Part shown: positions 16,404 through 24,848 of the stretch, piece by piece
How the letters are laid out: each line of letters starts with the position of its first letter
How positions within the stretch are numbered: position 1 is the stretch's first letter
NCBI GenBank assembly: GCA_965218715.1
Contig: CBDCLY010000015.1
Location: 62,001-126,000 of the forward strand
DNA length: 64,000 nucleotides
Reading direction: 5' to 3'
From: CBDCLY01 sp965218715
GTDB lineage: Bacteria; Bacteroidota; Bacteroidia; Flavobacteriales_E; Vicingaceae
The notes under the pieces: generated by a model
What the model saw: the letters and a program-made list of their open reading frames with translations, nothing else
What the model was told of the DNA's origin: nothing
The model's database searches: none
Made by a program: the position numbers and the translations under genes

Positions 16404-16414
16404 ATAGCAATTAA

Positions 16415-16446
16415 TAAAAAAGGCTTCTCTCAAAAGAAAGAAGCCT
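16415..16446 (-). terminator. Intrinsic terminator or attenuator just before ftsY
   Basis: On the minus strand AGGCTTCT (16446-16439) pairs with AGAAGCCT (16428-16421) over a ten-base loop, followed by a short T tract (about 16421-16415). It lies between the DUF4295 gene and ftsY, only about 12 bases before the ftsY ATG. It could end most rpmG-DUF4295 transcripts while allowing some read-through. Confidence 0.7.
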
Positions 16447-16468
16447 CAATAATATCATTAATCTTTAC

Positions 16469-16624
16469 TTATTTTTTAGCAAAGTAATCTTTTACCGTTT
16501 CGTTTGGAACGATTTCCTCTTTGAAGGAATAAGACCCTGATTTCTCTGACTTCACCATTTTGATAACTTTAGTGTAAGCCTTTCCAGCACCTTTCTGAAG
16601 TGATGCAACTGTCTTTTTAGCCAT
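16469..16624 (-). CDS. DUF4295 small basic protein
   Basis: A 51-residue protein, MAKKTVASLQKGAG at the N-terminus and NETVKDYFAKK at the C-terminus. This small basic family is found in Bacteroidota between rpmG and ftsY, as here, 11 bases after the rpmG stop. The context and composition suggest ribosome association, which is inference. A hairpin terminator follows 22 bases after the stop. Confidence 0.88.
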   Translation of the reverse strand: MAKKTVASLQKGAGKAYTKVIKMVKSEKSGSYSFKEEIVPNETVKDYFAKK

Positions 16625-16635
16625 TTTTTCTTAGT

Positions 16636-16818
16636 TTACTTAATTTCTTTGTGCACCGTCATTTTCTTCAAAATCGGGTTGTATTTCTTAATCTCCATTC
16701 TATCTGGAGTATTTTTTCTGTTCTTTGTGGTGATGTAACGAGAAGTTCCTGGCATTCCAGTTCCTTTGTGCTCTGTACATTCTAGAATAACTTGAATTCT
16801 ATTTCCTTTCTTAGCCAT
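16636..16818 (-). CDS. rpmG: 50S ribosomal protein L33
   Basis: A 60-residue L33: MAKKGNRIQVILECTEHK, then TGMPGTSRYITTKNRKNTP and a C-terminal KYNPILKKMTVHKEIK. The family's four zinc cysteines are absent; only one Cys remains, so this is the zinc-free (C-) form. A TAAATTTG promoter box precedes it, and it heads the rpmG-DUF4295 unit. In many relatives rpmB lies directly upstream; here an aminopeptidase gene intervenes. Confidence 0.95.
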   Translation of the reverse strand: MAKKGNRIQVILECTEHKGTGMPGTSRYITTKNRKNTPDRMEIKKYNPILKKMTVHKEIK

Positions 16819-16842
16819 TTTCTACTTAATTTAATGGGAGGG

Positions 16843-16850
16843 CAAATTTA
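16843..16850 (-). promoter_or_regulatory. -7 promoter box of rpmG (TAAATTTG)
   Basis: TAAATTTG on the minus strand ends 24 bases before the rpmG ATG. No clear -33 TTTG seen. It would drive rpmG-DUF4295 and, by read-through, ftsY-rimO-bshC. Confidence 0.45.
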
Positions 16851-16927
16851 ACTAATAAATATGTGTTATTAAAGGGCTTAAGCAATAAAAAATATCACTT
16901 TTTTTTGAAACCTTAATTTATTCAGTT

Positions 16928-18367
16928 TTACTCTTCTTTTTCGCCCCCCATAATGGCTTCTATCTCCTCAATAGAACGGGGTGCCGAATCTGATAAATTA
17001 ATTGGGCCCTTCTCACTGATTAAAATATCATCTTCAATTCTAACACCTATGTTCCACCATTTAGGATCACATGCTGAGCCGGCCTTAATATAGATTCCTG
17101 GCTCAACCGTAATTACTTCATTGATTTGCAAATTGGAATACAAACCAGGGTCATGTACATCCAAACCCAAATAATGTGAGCTACCATGCATGAAGTACCT
17201 TTTTACGTCTTGTTCTTTCTCAATAATACCCAAGTTAACCAATCCCTTTGCAATTATCTTTAAGGCTGCCTGATGGGGTGCCCAAAATGAATTGCCGACT
17301 CTTGCCTCTTCTATTCCTGCGGCTTGTGCTTGGAAAACCAACTGATAGATGAGGCGCTCTTCTTCATTAAACTTTCCATTTACGGGAATTGTCCTAGTGA
17401 CATCTGCTGTATATCCATGATATTCTGCTCCTACATCGCTCACCAATAATCTTTTCCCATTAAATGGCTTACGGTTACTGGTGTAATGAAGCACACAAGA
17501 ATTTTCTCCATTCCCTTGAATGGACGGAAACCCTGGGTATTCTGCCCCATTTTTCTTAAACTCATACTCAATAATGGCTTCAGTTTGGTATTCTGTCATG
17601 TTGCCATTGATCTCTTGCATTAATTTTATTTGAGCCTGACAGGTAATATCGATTGCCTTTTTCATGAGAACCAATTCTTCATCTTGTTTAGATTGTCGCA
17701 ATTCAGCCATGATTGCACCAATTGTTGAAAGTTGAAAAAATGTACTTTTTTTCTCCGGTTCAGCTGACTTATTTTTAGTTATTTCTTGAATTTCTGCTAC
17801 CATTCCCGATAAACTCTCAGTTGAAATTTCATTCGATTTTTCCATTGCAAATGGCAGTTCCATGAGCACTTTTCCTTTTTGCTTTTTTGGCCAATCAAAA
17901 TCTACTAATTCAGTATTGTTCATTACCATTTGAACTTTTAAACTATCCTTGGCCCACTTCTTACCCATCCTTCTCCCATTCCAAATCTCATTGGCTTCAT
18001 TTTTCTTTTGAATAAAGAGAATTTCATCAACTAATTCACCATCAAGTTGCTGTTTTTCCTTAAAAAGAATGAGCATGGAGTTTGGTTCAATTACACCTGT
18101 CAGGTAATAAAAGTTAGGGTCTTGATGATATTCATAATACACATCATTGGATCTATTTCTTTCAAGGGAAGCAAAAAAGATTGCGGCTCCATCATCAGGC
18201 AACATTTCCTTCAGCTGCTCTCTATTCTTGGCATGAAAATCGGCAGACAAATGATCCTTTTCGTAACGAATAGGATCTGCCTGAAGGATTGGACTCAAAT
18301 TAGTCAATGACTCTTGAGCCTTTAAACTAAAGAAGAAAAACGCTAGGATAAAACTTACTCTTTTCAC
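16928..18367 (-). CDS. Xaa-Pro aminopeptidase (aminopeptidase P family), exported
   Basis: Removes N-terminal residues that precede proline. 479 residues with a signal peptide (MKRVSFILAFFFFSLKAQ), an N-terminal creatinase-like domain (about 30-200), then the pita-bread metallopeptidase. Metal ligands are visible: the two aspartates in SDVGAEYHGYTADVTRT, His in HGSSHYLGLDVHDPG, Glu in VEPGIY and Glu in GVRIEDD. The signal peptide suggests periplasmic or surface activity. It sits between rpmB and rpmG on the same strand but follows an intrinsic terminator, so it is probably a separate transcript. Confidence 0.93.
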   Translation of the reverse strand: MKRVSFILAFFFFSLKAQESLTNLSPILQADPIRYEKDHLSADFHAKNREQLKEMLPDDGAAIFFASLERNRSNDVYYEYHQDPNFYYLTGVIEPNSMLILFKEKQQLDGELVDEILFIQKKNEANEIWNGRRMGKKWAKDSLKVQMVMNNTELVDFDWPKKQKGKVLMELPFAMEKSNEISTESLSGMVAEIQEITKNKSAEPEKKSTFFQLSTIGAIMAELRQSKQDEELVLMKKAIDITCQAQIKLMQEINGNMTEYQTEAIIEYEFKKNGAEYPGFPSIQGNGENSCVLHYTSNRKPFNGKRLLVSDVGAEYHGYTADVTRTIPVNGKFNEEERLIYQLVFQAQAAGIEEARVGNSFWAPHQAALKIIAKGLVNLGIIEKEQDVKRYFMHGSSHYLGLDVHDPGLYSNLQINEVITVEPGIYIKAGSACDPKWWNIGVRIEDDILISEKGPINLSDSAPRSIEEIEAIMGGEKEE

Positions 18368-18407
18368 GACCTGAATTTCGGATTTTAATCACATTAAAAA
18401 AAAGGCA

Positions 18408-18437
18408 AAAAAAAAGTCCCGCAATGCGAGACTTTTT
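18408..18437 (-). terminator. Intrinsic terminator after rpmB
   Basis: On the minus strand AAAAAGTCTCGC (18437-18426) pairs with GCGGGACTTTTT (18422-18411), with one G-U, around a three-base loop, and further T residues follow. It separates rpmB from the aminopeptidase gene. Confidence 0.85.
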
Positions 18438-18453
18438 ATCCTTAAAATATTTT

Positions 18454-18687
18454 CTATAAAAATCCTTTAGCTTTTGCTTCTTTCATTGAAGCGCTAAGTC
18501 CTTTTTTATTGATGATTCTCATTCCTTTTGCAGAAACTTTAAGTGTTACCCAAGTTCCATCATCAGAATTAAAAAACTTTCTAGTGAATAAATTTGGTTC
18601 AAAGGTTCTTCTTGTTCTTCTCTTAGAGTGAGAAACGTTGTTTCCTGTAATGACCTTTTTTCCTGTAATTTGACAAACTTTTGACAT
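18454..18687 (-). CDS. rpmB: 50S ribosomal protein L28
   Basis: A 77-residue L28 starting at MSKVCQITGKK (18687), followed by GNNVSHSKRRTRRTFEPNL and the C-terminal SASMKEAKAKGFL. A longer in-frame start at 18786 would add 33 residues unlike any L28, so the shorter start is chosen. It is monocistronic here, closed by a terminator 17 bases downstream. Confidence 0.96.
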   Translation of the reverse strand: MSKVCQITGKKVITGNNVSHSKRRTRRTFEPNLFTRKFFNSDDGTWVTLKVSAKGMRIINKKGLSASMKEAKAKGFL

Positions 18688-18838
18688 GATCTTGTTTTTT
18701 CTCCTAAAATTCGGAGTGCAAAATAAAGACTTTTTATTGAGTTTATCAATTGAGGGTAAAATTAATTTATTTTTCAAGATATGCATGAATGGCTAGCATC
18801 ACAGCCAATTTTTGACTACTATTATCCTAAAAAATATC

Positions 18839-19387
18839 ATGTTCTCAAGTATCCCTAAAATCCTCTTAATCGTTTTTGGAGTTTTAATCATTAGCATAAG
18901 CGCCCAGATGGCGATCCAATTGCCTGATGACATTAGTCCAATTCCTATAACTGGCCAATCATTAGCCGTTTTAATCATTGCTCATTTTTTGAAAAACAAA
19001 TGGGGAACGATATGCATTATTAGTTACATAGTATTGGGATGTCTTGGATTGCCAATATTCTCTGATTTTTCTGGCGGATATCTTCAATTCATTGGGCCCA
19101 GCTTTGGCTACTTTATTGGTTTTATCATTGCCAGCCTTGTTATTGGAACAATTGCCTTAAAAGGAGAAAAAGGATTCATTCCTCTTTTCCTACAGCAATT
19201 ATTAGGAACTGTAATTATTCTTTTGCTTGGAAGCCTTGGACTATTGAGGTATCATGGTTTGGAAGAGTCCTTTCAAGCAGGATTCAGTCCATTTCTATTG
19301 GGAGGATTCATAAAAATACTTTTAGCTAGTCTCTTTTTATTTGTCTTTCATAAACTGAGGAACATCCTGAACAATAAGCAGAATTAG
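18839..19387 (+). CDS. Biotin transporter BioY family protein
   Basis: Substrate-binding membrane subunit (S component) for biotin uptake, working alone or with an energy-coupling module. 182 residues from the ATG at 18839 (a TTG at 18812 is also in frame), with about six hydrophobic segments. Family marks are ISAQMAIQLPDDISPIPITGQSLAVLI at the N-terminus, then GLPIFSDFSGGYLQFIGPSFGYFIGFI. No ecfA or ecfT gene is nearby. The gene precedes the glycan island but is unlikely to be part of it. Confidence 0.88.
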   Translation: MFSSIPKILLIVFGVLIISISAQMAIQLPDDISPIPITGQSLAVLIIAHFLKNKWGTICIISYIVLGCLGLPIFSDFSGGYLQFIGPSFGYFIGFIIASLVIGTIALKGEKGFIPLFLQQLLGTVIILLLGSLGLLRYHGLEESFQAGFSPFLLGGFIKILLASLFLFVFHKLRNILNNKQN

Positions 19388-19410
19388 TTTTAAGTTTATC
19401 TTCCCAATTT

Positions 19411-20580
19411 GTGAAAGAAAAGTCGCCACATATATTATTCCTTCCTAAATGGTATCCAAATAAAATTGATGCCTTCGATGGCAATTTTATTGAAAATCAC
19501 GCAATTGCCATTTCTAAATTTTGCAATGTGAGTGTGCTATTTGTTCACTCGTTTGATCAATCAGAGCGGTATCAATTTGATCTCAAACAATCTGGAGCAA
19601 TTAATGAAATAAGGGCATACTATAAAAAACCGAATACAGGTTCAGGCTTATTGAATCGAATCATTGGTTTTATTCGCTATCGGAAAGCTCAGCAATTGGC
19701 CTACCAGCAGCTTTTCCCAAGAGATGCACCAGACATCTGTCATGTACACGTCCTGACAAGAAGCTCCTTGTTGGCGCTTCAACTTAAGAAAAAGGGAATA
19801 CCATTTTTAATCACAGAGCATTGGTCGGGATACCTTGAAGCAAATGGAAAATACAAAGGATTCTTAAAAAAGGCTTTTAGCAGATTCATCGTAAGGAGAG
19901 CAAGCTTAGTTCACACTGTTTCAACACAATTAAAAGAAGCCATGTTGTCTCATGGTTTAATAAATAACTATACTGTTATCCCTAATGTAGTTGACACCAG
20001 CATTTTTTCTAAAAAAACAAAGCAATCTCAGGGAACTAAAATAGTTTTCGTTGGCAATATGCTGGAGCGACCGAAGAAAATATTGAGCATTGTGAAATTG
20101 TTGGCTCAAATGGACACTAAAAGTCATCCATTTGAATTTAACGCTTATGGCGAAGGTGCCGATCTAAATGCTGCCAAGGAATTAGCCAAGGCATTAAAAA
20201 TTGATCAGCAGATTACTTGGCATGGGTCAAAGCCCAAAGAAACCATAGCTAAAGCAATGCAAGACGCTAGCTTTCTAATTCTATTTAGCGAATATGAAAA
20301 TCAGCCTTGTGTAATACCAGAAGCCCTTTGCTGCGGAACTCCAGTGTTAGTCCCCGACTTATCAGGAATAAAAGAAAGAATGCGACCAGAATTTGGTTTG
20401 GTATTCAAGTGCCTAGACGAAGCAGACTTTTGTGAACAATTAAAAAGCTTAATTTCTAATCATCAAGATTATAATGAAAACTCCATCAGCAAACTTGCAA
20501 TTGAAGAATTTGGACAAGAAACTGTTGGCAATCAATTTTATCAATTGTATTTATCAATAATCGAGAAAAATGAAGACTAG
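19411..20580 (+). CDS. Glycosyltransferase family 4
   Basis: 389 residues with a GT-B fold. The N-terminal part has LFLPKWYPNKIDAFDGNFIENHA, HVHVLTRSSLLALQLKKKG and ITEHWSGY. The C-terminal donor-binding part has KIVFVGNMLERPKK, ITWHGSKPKE, and the retaining-GT4 Glu pattern IPEALCCGTPVLVPDL. It starts at GTG (19411) and overlaps the next gene by 11 bases. It is the first gene of a three-gene overlapping set with a formyltransferase-like/propeller fusion and a flippase, so it probably builds a surface glycan. Donor and acceptor are unknown. Confidence 0.9.
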   Translation: MKEKSPHILFLPKWYPNKIDAFDGNFIENHAIAISKFCNVSVLFVHSFDQSERYQFDLKQSGAINEIRAYYKKPNTGSGLLNRIIGFIRYRKAQQLAYQQLFPRDAPDICHVHVLTRSSLLALQLKKKGIPFLITEHWSGYLEANGKYKGFLKKAFSRFIVRRASLVHTVSTQLKEAMLSHGLINNYTVIPNVVDTSIFSKKTKQSQGTKIVFVGNMLERPKKILSIVKLLAQMDTKSHPFEFNAYGEGADLNAAKELAKALKIDQQITWHGSKPKETIAKAMQDASFLILFSEYENQPCVIPEALCCGTPVLVPDLSGIKERMRPEFGLVFKCLDEADFCEQLKSLISNHQDYNENSISKLAIEEFGQETVGNQFYQLYLSIIEKNED

Positions 20581-22198
20581 GCTTAGGCTCGGTATTTTTA
20601 TTGATTCTGATTGGATAAAGAATTGGCAATTGGATGCAATCAATAGGTTGCTTGATGAAAATTTAGCTGAATTGGTGGGTATTTACATGCCAAATGGCAA
20701 AGCCGAATTCAGTTCTAGGTCTTGGCCTTTAGCCTATCGATTGCTTGACAAAATTCTAAGAAAAGACAAGACTTTTCAATCCGTCTCCTTTAAAAAGGAA
20801 TTTCCCAATTGCCCAATTCAACAATTAAAACTGAGCGCTGAAAAAAGTGAAACACTTTCTCAGGAGGCTTTATCAATAATAGAAAGTGAGCAATTAGATG
20901 TAATCCTTCGATTTGGTTTTGGAATATTAAAAGGAAAAATACTGAGTATCCCTAAACATGGAATATGGTCTTTTCACCATGGAAACCCAAGAGAATTTAG
21001 AGGCGGTCCTCCAGGTTTTTGGGAATACTATCTAGATAAAAATAGCCAGGGATTGATTCTTCAACAATTGAATGAAAAATTGGATGGTGGGATCATTTTA
21101 AGAGAAGGGAATTTAGCCGTATTCAAACACGATTATTGGGGACATCAATCTAGAATATTTAATACAGGTGCTGATTTTCCACGATGGGTGGCAAAGGCCA
21201 TTCAATCCAATTCCAATTATATAAAGGAACAAGTTCCAATGAGTGAATTGGGGAAATTGTATCGGATGCCTAAGAACAGAATAGTTCTCTTGTTTTTCCT
21301 AAAAATGCTGTACAGAAAAGTCAAGTTTCACTATAAGCAATTGTTTCAATCTGAAATTTGGAACATTGGAATTGCCGTGCTTGAAGATCAAGAACTGCCA
21401 TTAAAGAACATAAAAAACATTGATTGGGCTCCTATAGCAAAAAGAGGTATTTACTATGCCGATCCATTTTTTCATCCTAAAGAAAAGACCGTATATTTTG
21501 AGGAATACGATTACAAAAATTTGAAAGGAAAAATATCTTCCATCAATTACAATGGTGGCTGGGCTAATGTGTCTAATGCAATTAAAAAGTTGACTCACCT
21601 CTCCTACCCTTTTGCAATTGAAAATGGCGGCAAGAATTACATTTTACCCGAAGAACATCAAAACAAGGAATTGAGTTTGTATGAAATTATTGACAAAGAC
21701 CTTATTAAAAAACAGACCTTGCTAAAAGGCTCTTGGGTAGATCCAACTTTAGTTAAACACAATGATTTGTGGTGGTTATTCTGCACACCTATTGAATCCT
21801 CAAATGAACAGCTATTCTTATTTTATTCTGATAGTTTGGAAGGGAATTACAATCCACACCCAATGAACCCGATTAAAATAGACATTTCCTCTGCACGACC
21901 AGGTGGAACACTATATCTCGATGAAAAAAACAGGTTAATTAGGCCTTCTCAAAATTCTAGTATAACCTATGGAGGATCCATCAAATTGAATCACATTCAA
22001 GTTTTAAACAAGGAAGATTTTCGTGAAGAATGCTTATCAGAGGTTTTCCAAGAAATGGACTCCGATTATCCTACAGCTTTGCATACCTTTTCGATCCAAG
22101 GCCATCATATTTTAATCGATGGGAAGAAGCAAGTATTTATCTTTGCTTCGTTTTGGAGTCAATTAAAAAGGAAATTCCGGAAATTCATTCCATGGTAA
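20570..22198 (+). CDS. Two-domain protein: formyltransferase-like plus GINT1-N/propeller-like domain
   Basis: 542 residues. The N-terminal part (about 1-215) resembles formyl-tetrahydrofolate-dependent formyltransferases: VILRFGFGIL, then FHHGNP (135-140), RGGPP (144-148) and LDGGI (171-175), equivalent to the usual N-x-H-P, RG and D-G-I segments. A linker with a hydrophobic stretch (238-247) follows. The C-terminal part (about 260-540) has repeated beta units such as YADPFFHP, SYPFAIENGGKNYILPE, WVDPTLVKHNDLWWLF and ARPGGTLY, like a glycoside-hydrolase-type propeller or the N-terminal domain of GINT1 enzymes. It overlaps both neighbours, a glycosyltransferase and a flippase, so it likely modifies a glycan or lipid-linked sugar. 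Activity is unproven. Confidence 0.75.
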   Translation: MKTRLRLGIFIDSDWIKNWQLDAINRLLDENLAELVGIYMPNGKAEFSSRSWPLAYRLLDKILRKDKTFQSVSFKKEFPNCPIQQLKLSAEKSETLSQEALSIIESEQLDVILRFGFGILKGKILSIPKHGIWSFHHGNPREFRGGPPGFWEYYLDKNSQGLILQQLNEKLDGGIILREGNLAVFKHDYWGHQSRIFNTGADFPRWVAKAIQSNSNYIKEQVPMSELGKLYRMPKNRIVLLFFLKMLYRKVKFHYKQLFQSEIWNIGIAVLEDQELPLKNIKNIDWAPIAKRGIYYADPFFHPKEKTVYFEEYDYKNLKGKISSINYNGGWANVSNAIKKLTHLSYPFAIENGGKNYILPEEHQNKELSLYEIIDKDLIKKQTLLKGSWVDPTLVKHNDLWWLFCTPIESSNEQLFLFYSDSLEGNYNPHPMNPIKIDISSARPGGTLYLDEKNRLIRPSQNSSITYGGSIKLNHIQVLNKEDFREECLSEVFQEMDSDYPTALHTFSIQGHHILIDGKKQVFIFASFWSQLKRKFRKFIPW

Positions 22199-23457
22199 AA
22201 AACGTAATCAATACCATCGCTAACCGACTAATCATTGCAATAATAAGCTTTGGCATGTTGATCTTAAATGCAAGATTTCTTGGACCAGAAGGATTAGGAA
22301 CTATAGGTTTAATTGTATTGAGCATTACTATAGTGCTACTTTTCAGCAATCTTTTCAATACTAGTATCATTTACTTTTTTAGTCGCAAGTCTAAAACCAA
22401 TCTCTTGATCTTAGGATACATTTGGTCTTTTATCAGTATTGCTATTGTTTGGCTGATTCAACAAGTATTTTCCTTCTTTCCTGAAGAGTTTGAATTTCAC
22501 ATTTATGCGCTATCACTATTGCAATCATTGGTGGTGGTTCATTTTAACTTAATGCTGGGAGAACAGAAGATTAAGACCTACAATAATTTGTCGCTGATTC
22601 AATCTGCGCTTGGATTCTCTACCGTAATCATAGCCTATTTCATAATGGATTACATTGAAGTAGAGGCATTTATTTACGGCTTGTTCATTGCCTATTCATT
22701 AGTTTGGATATTGTCCATTTTTTCTTCCTTTCAACATTTAAAAGAATTCGAATCGAAAGCCTTTTGGAACGATTTTAAAGAGTCCATTCAATACGGCATT
22801 TACATTCAATCTTCCAACATTTTTCAATTGTTGAATTACAGAATTGCCTATTACATATTAGATGCGTATTCAGGAAGAGCAGCCATTGGAATTTATGCTT
22901 CAGGCGTTCAATTATCAGAAGCCCTCCTGTTGCCCGCTAAAAGCATTTCAACAGTTCAATATTCAAGAATATCTGCACGTCAGAATGAAGCTTATGCTCA
23001 ACGGGTTAGCATATTGTTTATGAAATTCTCCATCCTTATTACTGGACTTGGAACTCTGTTCTTGATTTGCATTCCTTCTTCGGTTTTTATTTTGGTTTTA
23101 GGTGAAGGATTTGAAGGCGTTCGGCCCACAATATTTGCCCTTTCATTGGGAATTGTTGCTCTTTCAGCAGAAATCATTTTGAGCCATTATTTTTCTGGGA
23201 CAGGGAAACAGAAGAAAAATACGATTTCTTCATTTCTTGGACTTTTAATCACCTTAATTTCCGCTTCTATTCTAATTCCCATTTATGGTGCCATAGGTGC
23301 AGCCTTGAGTGCAAGTCTTGCATTTCTTAGCATGTTTTTGTTTTTGTTTTACAACATGACAAAGACCAATGGAATAAATGCAAAATTATTTCTCCCACAA
23401 AAATCAGATTGGCTGCTTTTCAGGCGCCTATTGTCTAAATCAAAGATTTTAAACTAG
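22192..23457 (+). CDS. Polysaccharide flippase (Wzx-like, MATE/MOP superfamily)
   Basis: About 421 residues from the ATG at 22192 (a longer in-frame start at 22030 would lie within the preceding gene). There are twelve or so hydrophobic segments and no enzyme motif. The N-terminus MVKNVINTIANRLIIAIISFG, then NARFLGPEGLGTIGL, and PIYGAIGAALSASLAF near the C-terminus are typical of O-antigen or capsule flippases. It starts seven bases before the preceding stop. It would move a lipid-linked glycan made by this cluster to the periplasmic face. It converges with bshB1, overlapping by nine bases. Confidence 0.88.
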   Translation: MVKNVINTIANRLIIAIISFGMLILNARFLGPEGLGTIGLIVLSITIVLLFSNLFNTSIIYFFSRKSKTNLLILGYIWSFISIAIVWLIQQVFSFFPEEFEFHIYALSLLQSLVVVHFNLMLGEQKIKTYNNLSLIQSALGFSTVIIAYFIMDYIEVEAFIYGLFIAYSLVWILSIFSSFQHLKEFESKAFWNDFKESIQYGIYIQSSNIFQLLNYRIAYYILDAYSGRAAIGIYASGVQLSEALLLPAKSISTVQYSRISARQNEAYAQRVSILFMKFSILITGLGTLFLICIPSSVFILVLGEGFEGVRPTIFALSLGIVALSAEIILSHYFSGTGKQKKNTISSFLGLLITLISASILIPIYGAIGAALSASLAFLSMFLFLFYNMTKTNGINAKLFLPQKSDWLLFRRLLSKSKILN

Positions 23458-24174
23458 ATCGTTTAAATCATTAAGCCCAACAGGTCTAGAGAAGCTAAAA
23501 CCTTCAGCGTAGTCTACCTCGATGTATCTACCCATATCGGCCATTCTTCCTTTTATATAATCAAAGAAATTTTCTGTTGCAATTGGAGAACTTGGTTCAT
23601 CAGATTTAGGATCAAAAAACTGAGAAGAGAATGCTTTGATGGCCTCAATTTTTTGATCTACATGAGCAGTGCAATCTACCACAAAATCAGGAATGATAAA
23701 GCGATCTTGAATATAATGGTAGACAGCTTTTGGTCGCCATGCCTCTTGATTTATCCCATCTCTTGCAGTTTCAATTTTTCTTAATCCACTATAGAAACAG
23801 GCATCTGCAATCAATTTTGCGGCTCGCCCATGATCTGGATGCCTATCCACTATGGCATTGGCCAAAACGATATTGGGTTGATAAGCCCTAATTACTTCAA
23901 CAATTGCACGAACATGTTCTTCGTCATTTTTAAAGAAAGCATCCTTCATTCCTAGGTTTTCTCTGCAAGAAAGACCGAGAATTTCTGCCGACTTCTCCGC
24001 TTCTATTAATCGCAATGGTCCAGATCCCCTTGTGCCTAATTCTCCTTGACTTAGATCCAAAACACCTATTTTCTTTCCTTGGGCTTTTGCCGCCAACAAA
24101 GTACCAGCGCAGCTCAACTCTACATCATCAGGATGAACGCCGATGGCCAATATGTCCAGTTTAATTTTTGTCAT
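23449..24174 (-). CDS. bshB1: Bacillithiol biosynthesis deacetylase BshB1
   Basis: Zinc-dependent removal of acetyl from N-acetylglucosaminyl-malate, the second step of bacillithiol synthesis. 241 residues of the LmbE/PIG-L fold, with the metal and catalytic motif GVHPDDVELSCAGTL at the N-terminus and DRHPDHGRAA near residue 112. QGELGTRGSGPLR is characteristic of BshB1. It overlaps the peroxidase gene by 14 bases and is probably translated from the same message. bshC is at 12531. Confidence 0.93.
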   Translation of the reverse strand: MTKIKLDILAIGVHPDDVELSCAGTLLAAKAQGKKIGVLDLSQGELGTRGSGPLRLIEAEKSAEILGLSCRENLGMKDAFFKNDEEHVRAIVEVIRAYQPNIVLANAIVDRHPDHGRAAKLIADACFYSGLRKIETARDGINQEAWRPKAVYHYIQDRFIIPDFVVDCTAHVDQKIEAIKAFSSQFFDPKSDEPSSPIATENFFDYIKGRMADMGRYIEVDYAEGFSFSRPVGLNDLNDLV

Positions 24175-24712
24175 TGATCCAATTTAATATTACTTCATTG
24201 TCTGGGCTCTCTTTTGGTCCAAGAACATCAACAAAATATCCGTCTTCATCTATCAGAAACTTTTGAAAATTCCAAACAACTGGAGCATCCTTTACCTTGT
24301 TCAATTCCTTATTCGTTAGCCATTTGTACAAAGGGTGTTGGTCCTCCCCTTTCACAGAGATTTTAGACATCATTTGAAAACTAACTCCATAATTCTTATT
24401 GCAAAAGCTCACGATTTCTTGATTGGATCCAGGTTCCTGTTCACCAAAATTATTGGCAGGAAATCCAATGATGGTAAACCCCTTTTCTTTATTCTCTTGA
24501 TATACTTTCTCTAAAACTTCGTATTGAGGTGTTAATCCACATTGTGAAGCGGTATTCACTACCAATACCTTTTTCCCTTTCAATTGCTCTAATGAATAGG
24601 ATTCACCGTAAATATCATTCACCGTAAATTGATGGATAGAATTTTCTTGAGAGAACAGAATTGTACTTCCAAAGAAAAAAAGGATGCAGAATAAATAGAG
24701 TTTATATTTCAT
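24161..24712 (-). CDS. Glutathione peroxidase family thiol peroxidase, exported
   Basis: 183 residues with a signal peptide (MKYKLYLFCILFFFGSTILFSQ). The peroxidatic Cys is C58 in NTASQCGLT; FGEQEPG and VWNFQKFLID supply the Gln and Trp of the catalytic tetrad. C104 in VSFCNKNYGVSF matches the resolving cysteine of thioredoxin-type members, so the enzyme probably takes electrons from a protein dithiol or another thiol rather than glutathione. The signal peptide indicates periplasmic work. Its end overlaps bshB1 by 14 bases, which ties it to thiol metabolism by context. Confidence 0.9.
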   Translation of the reverse strand: MKYKLYLFCILFFFGSTILFSQENSIHQFTVNDIYGESYSLEQLKGKKVLVVNTASQCGLTPQYEVLEKVYQENKEKGFTIIGFPANNFGEQEPGSNQEIVSFCNKNYGVSFQMMSKISVKGEDQHPLYKWLTNKELNKVKDAPVVWNFQKFLIDEDGYFVDVLGPKESPDNEVILNWINDKN

Positions 24713-24729
24713 TATGAGGTGATTTTAAG

Positions 24730-24737
24730 CAAATGTA
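24730..24737 (-). promoter_or_regulatory. -7 promoter box of the peroxidase-bshB1 unit (TACATTTG)
   Basis: TACATTTG on the minus strand ends 17 bases before the ATG at 24712. A TTG upstream is closer than the usual 18-20 bp, so the -33 is uncertain. Confidence 0.45.
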
Positions 24738-24848
24738 TTTAAATATTAGCTCAAGTAAAGAAATTGCAAATGTGGTTTAGGCGTCAAAAATCTACAATTC
24801 TCCTTGAGGATGAGACTGAAAATTTGCCATTAAAACTTTACAATTGCC

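Noticed and set aside
19411..20580. bshA (glucosaminyl-malate synthase)
   Set aside because: It is a GT4 enzyme but lacks the characteristic BshA N-terminus (GIVCYPTFGGSG type) and lies in a glycan operon.
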